Position numbers and translations under genes: made by a program
Notes under the pieces: model-generated
Databases searched by the model: none
What the model saw: the letters and a program-made list of their open reading frames with translations, nothing else
Told to the model about the DNA's origin: nothing
Assembly: GCA_907165275.2 (NCBI GenBank)
Contig: OU015672.1
Coordinates: forward strand, 4,322,501-4,386,500
Source: Zygaena filipendulae
Taxonomy: Eukaryota; Arthropoda; Insecta; Lepidoptera; Zygaenidae
Direction of reading: 5' to 3'
DNA: 64,000 nt
Part shown: positions 14,001 through 26,000 of the stretch, in pieces
Layout of the letters: each line of letters begins with the position of its first letter
How positions within the stretch are numbered: position 1 is the stretch's first letter

Positions 14001-17000
14001 GTCATATCCTCAATGGCGAGGTTCATGCACACCCCGATGATGCCGATGCCGAATGCCAGCAGGTTGGGATAAGCCTATAAAAACATAGGTACACTTAGTT
14101 ATAAGTTAGGCTCACATGTTACCATTAAAAATAGACGTTAAAAACTTAAAAGTAACCAAATTGATGAAAAATACCGGTTTACGCGGGTGAAAGACCTTTA
14201 GGTAGGTATGCATGATCCGACATAGCATGCCTATGCGATACGATTACTAGTACGATCCGACGGCGCCTTGATTTCTTGCACGCTCTGCATTTTCGTGAAT
14301 TGCATTTTATTGGTTTATTACTTAAAAATTGAATGGAAAGAGAATAATACTCCCCTCTTTTTCAGTCAGTCTCTCGTTGATCCTAACACCGTGCTATACT
14401 GTTTTTAATGAAACTCACGGTTTCGCGACATAAAATTATGACTTCAGAACAGCGGGTGAGACCGCGCTGGCTTTGAAGGGCACTCGCTCCATGATGCCCG
14501 GGGCAGGGCCCATCGACACAAGGACAGCTTACTTGAGACTCCTTGACGGATTGCTGGCGCTCTACCATGGTACTGCTATCAAACATGCTGAGAAGGTGAG
14601 GGAAATTTCATACTATGAGATCCTTCAACAAAGTCAAACAGTCAGTGGGCTTTTATGCTGTGTCAAATTAAATTAAATAACGCTATTATTTTCAACTTAG
14701 TCTTGCTAAATGAGATATTGACCTACGTTTTCATCGAACTTACTATTTCTAGTATAGCATCTGACCCTTATTCCTTATTCAGAGGCATAGCTAGGTACTC
14801 AACCAAAGGTCCTGGTGCAAAAAAACTGGGCCCCTAGTAGGGGTAGTTAAGGTAGGGGACCCCTAAAACTAAACGGTATATGCGTTCTTTTTATGAAGAT
14901 GTTTTACTTCGATGATTGTTTATTTTGGGTTTTTAGTCCATCGACAGAGACTTCAAAAACTTTATATACATGTTATACTGTTAAATTATTATATTATGTG
15001 CTACAATATTATTAATTGAGAACACAAGCAAAGTTGTATTTTATTACTTTTCGATATGTTAATAACGACTGAAATACCCAAATTGACGAAAAAAAAACGT
15101 TGTCAGCTCTGCGAGTTGAGGGACAACCAGCTGGACATGGCGGACTGTCTCCACGACATAGACCAGAGAATATTCACCATCTCAACTGAACTGCATTCTG
15201 GGGGTAAGGCGATTTATCCGCAATGCGCTGCAGTCACGTTCGTTTTGTGTCCCTCACATTAAAAGGATGTGAGAAAGAGATAAAATATGTACGTGTGTTG
15301 CGATGTACCCATGTGAAATATGAAATAATAATAATATTCCACTTCTCAATACACAGATCTACTTGATCCCACAGTAAGTTAATTAGCTTGTGTCGTGGAA
15401 ACCAAGCAAACGTGGTATAATTATACTACATAGAATTACATATATGGACGCAGATAAGCAATAACATGTTAGCCCACAAAATTAAGTTATTGATTCAGAA
15501 CCATTTATTGAGAGTTAGGGAACGTTTTTTAATTATGTGTTTACCTTATTACATCGCTTAAATATGTAACTAAATATTGAACATAAAAAATGTTGATACA
15601 AAATGGCGCTCCTACTTTTAAAACACGATTTACTCAAAATTTCTCCAGTGTGGGTTAACACACTATTGCTTATCTATGTCCATATGTATATTATACTATA
15701 GATATATAACCACACCCAGACTGGAAAGTGGAACCCTGTGTTCATCACACAAAGTGCACCCCCACAGGGAATGCACTTTGTCCACCCGGAATCCGGAACC
15801 TCTTGATTAGCGGGCAGGCATGGTGACCTACTACGCCAATCGGGTCGTCAAACGACGTAACGCAGCGTATGATTCTGACTCACATCGAGAAATATTTGCG
15901 TTTATATCAACAAAAACCACAACATACCTATATTTAATTGAATTGGTTTTATATCGGTTTTGTAGTATCAAACTATTTATTGGTTTTATAGTATCAAATT
16001 ATTTCTTAATGTGCGTTGCAAAATTTTTAATGTATAAAAACGGGTGTTTCTTTGTTGTTTGTTTGTTTATGTTAATTCAATTGCAATCAACTTTGTTGGG
16101 TTGACGCGACCGCGCCGGCCACGGTTTCAGGAAAAAACTATGTAGTATATTTATTACTCTGAGGTTTTACAAACCACAACTAGACATAGATAAGCAATAA
16201 TGTGTTAACCCACACTGGAGATATTTTAAGTAAATTAAAGTTTTAAAATTATAGCGCCATTTTGTTTCAACATTTTTATGTTCGATATTTAGTTACATAT
16301 TTTAACAACGTAATAAGGTAAACACATAATCAAAAAACGTTCTCTAACTCTCAATAAATCGTTCTGAATCAATAACTTCGTTTTGTGGGTTAACATGTTA
16401 TTGCTTATCTGCGTCCAACTTAAGGTCAATTAAAAAAGACAGAGAATTTACAATAGGTACAATGGACAGGACGTTTTATATTTATCTCCTACTAAATAAG
16501 ACCGTATGAAGTAAGATAACAAATATACATTGATAAAATCTCTTATCATTAAGGTGCAAAAGGTGAACTCACTGAAAAGGATAAAGCTAAAAGACAATTG
16601 ATGGAAAAGATTTTGAAGGAATTGGAGCGATCTAAAAGCGTTTATGAGGTACCTACTTAAGGCTAGATGAGGTTTTCCATAAACACGACACACTCCTTGG
16701 TTGTATTCTCATATATAAGTTTATTGGTAAATTATTACTGTTATCCTTAACAATATTATAAATGTGAAAGTGAGTTTGTTTGTTTGTTACGCTTTCACGC
16801 CTTAACGGCTCAACCGATCTTTATAAAATTTTGGATTCACGTTGTAAAGGGTACAGAGAAGGACATAGGGTATTTTTTATCCCGGAATTCCCGCGGGAAC
16901 CTCGAAATTACCACGGGTAAAATCTAAAATATCATGTGTTTAAGAATAGTGGAGGTCTAGTAAATAGTAAAGTATAACAATACAGAGGTTCGACAGAGTC

Positions 17001-20000
17001 GTCTAACCGACAGGGCAATCAAGAGGTATGTAGAGTCATTATCAAAAATATGTTAACGCTCTTGTCAGTTTTCGAACTTTACTACTATCGAAGTATGATT
17101 TAACGACATTCAAACGTGATCAAATATCTCTGGTACTGACTGTACGGGCCGAAGAACCAAGTGAACTTAACAGACCTCAGGAGCACCTAAATGTTGAATC
17201 TAAACGTTGACAGCATTTGCCGCGAGATAAAGGCGTTGAACTATTGTATATTTTCTTTATTCTATACCCACCATGTTGATATTATCCTTCTCCATAGAGG
17301 TTTGCGTCTCAGTGTAGTATAATGTGCTTAGCAGACTCTTCTGATTTTATTTTAGGAGAAATTGGACGCTGGCGCACTACAGATGGGGTGGGTTATCGGA
17401 GCGATATGGACCAAGCAGAGGCAGGTGGAGCTAGCGAAGCACTTCACTGGCACCATGCACTCGCTGAGACTCGCCTCTGATCCAGATTACGCGGCGCATG
17501 CGCAAGTAAAGCGAAACACTTCATTCACATCATACAACTTATTGTTCTGAAGATCTGACGCATTTATCCTCCAATAATGATAGCTCATAGACGTAGTAAA
17601 GTAAAGTATATTACACTATAAAATTTTCAGGTAGCGAGCAAAGAGATTCTACCAGGAAAGAGCTCAATAATAGGTGGCGCTAGTTACGCATCGCTTCAAT
17701 TAGAGTATACATCCAGCTCTGATCAAAGGTAATCCAGGACTCTGATTCACTTTGATCCTGTATCTTATGGAATATAGATTTTTTTTGTCATCTAGATTCC
17801 AGAGCGTTTGTGATTGTAATATATTCACGCGTGGCATGGACAGTTCGTGTTGTTCCTGTCTGCATTAACCATTGAGTACCCAATTAAATGAACACCATCT
17901 TTACGGATTTATATTAAAACTAGCTGTGCCCCGCGGTTTTACCCGCGTTTATTTCGAATTTCCAGCATAAAAAGTAGCCTAAGTTACCCCTTATAACATC
18001 AGCTATCTGCCAGTGAAAGTCCCGTTAAAATCTGTCCAGCCATCTCAGAGATTATCCGGAACAAACAGACAGACAGACAGAGAGACAGAGAAAAATTTTA
18101 AAATTAGATTTTTTGATGTTAATACCGTATATAATTTGGTACGCATTTAGTGAAAAGCTGTTAATTTGAAATTACAAACAGACACTACAATTTTATTTAT
18201 CTGTCTAGATTACTATCAGTTTGCGTCTGAGGACTTGTTTCGAATTATTGTTTCTAACAGTCCACAGAGTCCCACTTCGAGAGCTGTTACGCCCCGTGCC
18301 GGATCGCCTTCACGGCTTGGATCGACAATGCGTTAGTGAAATTATTGTTAAAAATATGCAAATATTGCCTGTGTACCCATGACAACGTGTATGCAAAACA
18401 TGATGATCAGTTGAGTAGTCGAGGCGTGAAAGCGGAACAAACAAACAAGCTGACATTCTCATTTATAACATTAGTTAGGGCGTGCAAATATACGTATATT
18501 GCAGTGATATTGATTTTCATCTGTTCCCATACTAAACTGAGTGGATGGCACTTCTATCTGTTCTGCGCTCTGTGTACCTACCTACCTTTATTCAGAAAAC
18601 AGCCCATCCGAATTCCGAGACTCGCTGTTCGCATTCGTTCCGGAGTACCACGTGGACGCGATGCTGGAGCTATGCAACACACTGAGGCTGTACATGCATC
18701 CGACTGTTTCAGTGCATCAGATACCAGGTGTGCCCTTAATTACTTAACTAATCCTGACACAAGTTTTATACTTAAAATGATGTCCACAAACCTATCAAAA
18801 ATACTTTTTGTTATGAAATAAATAATTTTAATTTGAATTAACCATATATGTGTACGAGGATGCAGGAGGGTATGTTATTCAAAGAGATATAGGAGGGAAA
18901 TTCGTACAACTTTAGTTTCGCTTACTTTAGTTCGTAAAACTTTACCAATTGAAAAATTTAGAACGAACTTTCTAGAAGACCATTCACGCCTGTTCTTTCG
19001 AAAATCTTAGGTTTTATCTATACATTGCAAACAAATGGGTCGACGTAATTTTTACACTTATTAACACTCTCAACGCGGTAGCGAAAAAACAAAACTTACT
19101 TCCAGTGCTGTACGAGTCAAATATTTCCCGTATCAATAATACCCGCTATGCGTTACGACTTCTATTTTCCCGTATCAGGACCTGACTTCAAAGGTCTTTC
19201 AAGACATGGAAACCCTTCGGTTGTCTAAAATTTTTAATCTAATCAATAGATTATATCCTTGTGTATATACAGCTGCAGTCGCCCGGGGTTCCATGCGATA
19301 TTTTAATAGTTATAGACATTTTTCAAAACTGATAATTTTACGGGAAATTGCTTCCCGAGCCGCATAGAAAAGATACAACGCTAGTGATGGGATGTGCTCA
19401 TAAAATAGGAAACATCTTTTTAAATTTCAAATAATATTTATTGTCATGCATAATCAACACAATGTAATCTGCTTAGTGCTAACTTTATTGTCAGTTACAC
19501 GGCTGCTAAATTCTTTTCTTAAATCTTGATAGCACGAATGACACTTTTTAAACTTTTCTGCTTTCGTTAAAGTGTGAGTTATTCACTTTTTTTGTTCATT
19601 ATTATTTGCATCGGTAAAAGATTTCTGCGTTACAGATTGAATTATAGACTCCGAGAATGTTAACAAAGTTACGTGACTTTTTCATTTTGAAAAGTGACGA
19701 GTAGCGCGGTGAAAACACGATTGCACTGCGCACATCACTAAAGCAAACTAAAGCGTCGCGTGCGCGCACGCCAGCGCGGTACGGGGTGGCAGTGTACGGC
19801 TAAATAGTTCCCGTGCCGCACCAGACGAAAAAAAGTTAATTTCAGTGCGTTACGCAAAAATACTTCCCGTACATTTTTATTTGTAAAAATTAATCCATTT
19901 GAAGTAAGGATGTCGGAAATGTAGGTATCTCTTTTTTCCGATAACGGGTAGTTAGCAAAACTACTCCCGCGCCTAGAGTAAAACAAGGACAGTGCACTGC

Positions 20001-23000
20001 CGCACAGGCCGAAACTCAAATACGACAAAATACTTCCCGTAACGCGTTGAGAGTGTTAAGAGTGGAAATTGAAATGGGCCACCAATTGACCCCAGCACAG
20101 AACAAGAAGGTTCACTTAAAACTGCTAAAGACAACCATTTTGATGATTTTCAATCAAAACGATCGAGTTTGCCTTTTAATTTCATGTTAACTAATATTAA
20201 CAGATTGGGAAGACTTGGTGGTGTCTTGTGCAGCGTTTCTCTGCGCCGAATTCGCAGACCCTCGCATAGTGTTGGCCAGCACTAGGGAGTCGCTGGTCCA
20301 GACGCTTGCCTCCTTCGCGACGCAACCAGCGACTATGAGAGCCATCGAGAGAGTTCCAGTCAAACAGTAACTTTTATAGTTATACCACGACCTCATATGG
20401 CCAAATAAAACAATAGAGCTAACGCTGAATTTAATTTAGCTATGTTTATAATACAGATTCCTTAAACGGTGCAGACAACCGTCGAGAAAAGACTGTTAAA
20501 AGCCTCTGAAAAAGTAAAAGGCAAAAATAATCCTACTAATATTATGAATGTGAATGTATGGATGTTTGTATGTTTGTTACTCAATCACGCAAAACGGCTG
20601 AATGGATTTGGATGAAATTTGGCATGAACGTTGTCAGGGGTACAGAGAAGGACATAGGGTACTTTTTATCCCGGAATTCCCGCGAGAACTACAAAATTAT
20701 CGCGGGTGAAACTGCGGGGCACAGCTAGTATAAAGTAACCGAAAAATCTTAATGAGTTGAACCGCAGGAAATGGCAACTTATTACGATATAGGTACTTAG
20801 TGGAAATTCGGTATTAGGCAAAGATGGATTCACCTTCAAGTAATGGTGTTCTGTTCTGCCATATTAAACACCATATATCTGTAGGTTCGGGTATTAGGGC
20901 TTGATTATTAGCTCAAAGGGATAGGCAGACCTTGAATTTTTTTCTCCGGATCCTCGGTGTATTTTGTTGCAAGTCACTGCATCTACCGATACGTGATCAT
21001 CACTCGAGAGCCTTTCTCCCCTGCTGGCTTCACAAGCAATGTGGTCCGCCTAATGACACCTCAGCTCTGCAATTCTTTGAGCTATCTTAGTTACTTTGAT
21101 CCTCTTACGTATTTATTTATTTCTGACCCGATCATGCAAACCGATCGTGGATACTTTGAACGAACTGAGCTGAACTAGCACAAACTCTTGTAAAATTCCT
21201 CCAAACAGACAGATGTGTATGGTGGAGGAGTTGGTGCGACCGTATCAGAACCGTGCGTGGGCGCAGTCCAACTGGGTGCTGGTGCGGTTCTGGCACGGGT
21301 CAGGCTTCGGCTTCCGGCACCGGCAGTGGCCCCATCTTGCTGTCAGGTACTTCTGTGAACTGACTATCTGAAGCTGGCTAATGGCTATTCAATATTAATG
21401 ATAATATTTAAAAAGTTTTTATAGGTTTTAAAATTTTACTCTTCCTCGTTTGTGCATTACCAACTACTTATGAGGTGATTGTACATCTTACTTCGATCAG
21501 TTTTTGGAAATTAAATATCCTCGTATTAAAGTGTTGGATATTGTACATCCAGATATGGCGACAGGGAGCCGACGGTCAACAATTTGGGTGCAAAAGTGGA
21601 CGCCGGTCTCATGAGCCAGTGTTTCGGTGAGTATTTACCGACAAGGTAGGTAAAGGAATTTTTACCAAAAAATATTCAATCATACATAATTTTTTATTTT
21701 ATTTTATTTATTCGTAAAATTTCGTTTATTAATCATTTGAAGACAGCTTTTTGTTTGTTGCGTAAGCGGTAATGCTATTTCGTTTAGATTCTTGTCTAGT
21801 TTAATAATCTTGTGTGTCAGGTCCATGCCCGTCTGAAGTTATTCAGGGACGTATCAGGGAGTACTTGGCGAAACATCCCAAGGAGGCTGCCGACTTCCTC
21901 AATTCTCTACTGAGCCAGCTCAACTGGGCCTTTTCAGAATTCATCACTATGATGCAAGAGGCAAGTATTTCGACGATCAGGTCGGCGCAGTGGTCACACC
22001 ATGACTCTCCGCTAATCACGAGGTTTTGGGTTCGAATCCCAATTGGGACAGACTTTGCGCGACTAACGCAGTATGATGTCCTCTCAAAGATACAAACGAA
22101 ACGACAGTTCGACAAACATTAGCCACAAGCTGTGCCGCGCGGTTTCACCGTTAATTTCGGGGTTCCCGCGGGAATCCCGGGACAAAAAGTACCCTATGTC
22201 CTTCTCTGTACCCCTTACAACGTGCATACAAATATGATGATCGATTGAGTCGTTAAGGCGTAAAAGCATAACAAACAAACAAACTCCCTTTCGAATTTAT
22301 AGGTATTTAATAATTAATATTAAGTAAGGATTTGAGTGGAGATCTTTGAGATCTTCTCAAATCAACAACTCGTAGTTAAGTCAAATATTGAATGTAAACT
22401 AACCGCCGCACTCAGAGTCGACTTTAATGATTACTTAGTTAAGTATAGATTTTTAAAATAAAACTGCCGCAATCAGAGACGTTCAGTAAATTAATGTTAG
22501 TTGGCATTCAATGAGATGTAACTTAATTAGTTAAATGCCAACTAACATTAATTTACTGAACGTCTCTGATTGCGGCAGTTTTGTTTTAAAAATCTATACT
22601 TAACTAAGTAATCATTAAAGTCGACTCTGAGTGCGGCGGTGAGTTCGTCTACGAAGTTTCATGGGTTTCATGTCATAATTTGAGTATCTTTGTGCTACTT
22701 TATCCTTCCATAACTTTTACTGATCCGATATTTTTTTGGCACGGATACAATAAGAAGTTTTTCTATATAAATTTTATTTATAAGAAAGTTTTCATTGCCA
22801 AAGTTACGGTGGAACTTTTCGTAGGTACTGCCGAGTATTAGGTTGATACTTCCAAGTTTAGATATAAAATATCTTTGACTCCTTTTCGACTCTTGGAAAA
22901 TCTAATCTCAGGGTGATTGGAGAAGTAATATCGGGGGGCACGGTAGCTGTTCCCCGCATTTCGAAACTCACATACGCATTTATAGTAAGTAATTGTAGGT

Positions 23001-26000
23001 ACCTAAGGATTTTATGCTTCAGATGTTGGTACTTATTATGGATTTTATTTATTGTCAGTTATGACAGTTTAAAGAACCACAAAACGTTGTTTTCGGCTCG
23101 AATCTCTAAGTTTAGATTCGCAATAGGTACGAGTATCTCGAAATCACTGGTTTTCTTATCAATATGTCTACTTATACTATACTAATATTAATTATTATAA
23201 AGAGATAAAGTTTGTGAGTTTGTGGATTTGTTAGTTTGTGATTTTGTGACTTTGTTAGGGGTAATCTCTGGATCTACTGAAATGATTTTGAAAATTCGTT
23301 CACTTATAAGAAGCTACCGTGATCCTGAGTGACATAGGGGTACTTTTTGTTCCGGAATTACCGCTAGAACTCCGAAATTACCGCGGGTAAAACCGCGGGG
23401 CACAGCTAATATTATTATAAAGAGGTAAAGTTTGCGAGTTTGTGAATTGTGAGTTTGTGACGTTGTAGGGGGTAATCTCTGGATCCGCATAACGGATTCT
23501 AAAAACTCTCTCACTTATAGGTAGCTACGGTAGTCCTGAGTACTTCTTATCCTAGAATTCCCAACGGGAACTCCGAAATTACCGCGAGTGCAACCGCAGG
23601 GGACAGCTAGTTTGCAATAAGTAAGAAAATAAAAGAACTTGCTATATTATGAGAAAAAATAGACACTAAATAGCGAGCAACAAATAAAGTAACTATCCAC
23701 TCAACAAGACAGATCATAAACTGAGTTGATAATGTCGTTGGAGTCCATTATACGCGCTGTGTCCGTGCTACAAAATATAAACCTAACAACTTAATAAGGA
23801 TTGGTCATCACGATAAAAGTTTGAGAAAGAAGACCCATTCTTATATATTACTAGTATTATGTATGTAAGAACTACCTACATGCTTTAAGTTATAAGCAAT
23901 TGAGTATTTTCCGGGGTATAAAAATCCTAATTGGTCCGTCAGTTAGAAAATAAAAAAATACAGACACGTATTTTTTGCTTTTCCAAATTAATGAAAATAA
24001 ACATAGATAATGCGCATTAAAGTTTAGGGTGGGGGGACTCGTGATGTCAATATTCGTTGTTGTTGTGCAGACGTCACGCGAGATTTCAACTCAATGTATC
24101 GCCATTATTTTTTGATTACGTAAAAAAATAAAAAATACGTGTCCAATATTTTTTATTAATCTACACGACGGACTAAAAAAAATTTAATCAAGTAACCAAT
24201 TGAGAAAATTAAATGTAGATACTTAGTTCGACTTTTCGAACTAATTGACTATAGGATATTTTTCTATTTATCGGATATTTGCTTCAACTTAGTTAAACAA
24301 GATAAAAAGGATAATTTAACAAGTGTCATCTATGTCATCTTTATTTCTTATTACCCACATCAAAATATCCTCGTACTTCTTTAGTCTTTACTATAGCTTA
24401 ACGTAAATTAAAAAACGGTAAAGTACTTAAAGTTTTAGGTGACAATGAAATAACTAATTTTTACATTACAGATGGATAGAGTATCGGTGGACGCCCATTT
24501 AGAGTCGCGACAGATCAAGCTGTGCGCAACGTGCTTCGACCTGTACCATGGTCTGGCGAGAGCTTTAGAGATGACCTTGTGTCTGGCGCCTTATTTGTTG
24601 TCGAAACCTGAGGCTTGCGATAACCAGAATGAACTATTGTTGGGAAGGACCTGTCAGGTTGGTACGATAAAAAAAGTTCTTACAGCTTTGAGCTATAGTA
24701 GTATCTAAGCCTTTTTAAAGTCTTCACTGCTGGGACATAATATTAAGCCTACCTTGATGCTAAGGTTATAATATGGGTGATAGTCTACCAAGCGGGCCCT
24801 GTGTGGATTTATATATTTCACACATGCTTTTCCAATAGCTTCTAAAGTTCTAATACGTCTATAAATTCCTCATGATGTGTTCTCTTGCCATTGAACATGA
24901 CGTGATAATTAATTTGATCCATATACAGCAGACAAGATTAGTATAAGCCTGAGATCGATCTCCTGGGCCTTATAAGTAAAGGACAAGATTCTCTTAGGCT
25001 ATCACGTCGATGAATCCATTGGAAGTAGGAGAAAAAAAGGAAACACATTTATTCCAGTATAACATACAAAACAGATAGAAAATACAAGAAATATAAAAAC
25101 AGCAGCTATCTGTAATGAGCATGCTCAGTCGAAACAATCACCATCCGTTGGCAGACCGCTGTTCTTGTCAAGCACGAACTGTGACGTAGTGCCGATAACA
25201 AAAGGAACTATAGCTCATTGCTCATTCTGAGGGTAGTGGCTGACAGGCTGGACTGTCCATGGCGTAAGCACTGGGTACATCTGCATGTGCGCCGGGAGAC
25301 CTAGTGTTCAGCTACTACTTATATTAAATATTAAATATTTTTACTTCTCATCATAGGTATTATTGTAATGAATACTAACCTTAGTTTTTTAAGAAAAATT
25401 GTTATTTACTAACACTATATGGATGCTCGGTCCGAAATAAAAGTTATTATTATTATTGCTAAGCAAACAATGATACTTAATACTAGTTATAGAGTTGCAT
25501 AAAGCTTTCCTCTTTGGCAGATCCTGATGGCGGTGGTTTCCCGCGTGTGCGTGCGCGGCGGCGGCGGCGCTGGCTTCGCCCGGCTCGTGGCGCGGGGACT
25601 CCCCGACACGGATCGCGTGCACTACTACGTAGCTTTAGCACCGGTTGCGGGGTGCCTCATTAAGATGCTGGATCCTAAGCTCGCTCCGGAGGTGTGAATA
25701 TTTTATGATTTTCCTCTTGGACTATTGAAAGTCATCAAGTTATAATACTATAGTAATAGATTTTTATCAGCTGTTTTGTGAGGTTTAGAACTTGAAACTG
25801 TCAGTTTACGGTGCCGTGGCATAAATGATAGTAGATACCTACTGCAGAATTACTCGACACGTGATCCGTCTATAATCCCTCGCATCCATGGCCATAATGA
25901 TTAATGATGTTCTGATGATGCATTTTTACCTAAACAATCCACGTCCGACACACATCCTCTACCTACATTTACTCTACTTGGTTTTCAGCATTTGCAGAAG

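Noticed and set aside
18336..18821. 161-residue open frame on the plus strand
   Set aside because: It is the read-through of intron 23 into RNF123 exon 24 in a shifted frame. The RNF123 frame of exon 24 is the supported one.
21981..21982. GT donor alternative to the GC donor of RNF123 intron 28
   Set aside because: It would leave two coding bases and break the phase-0 join to exon 29.
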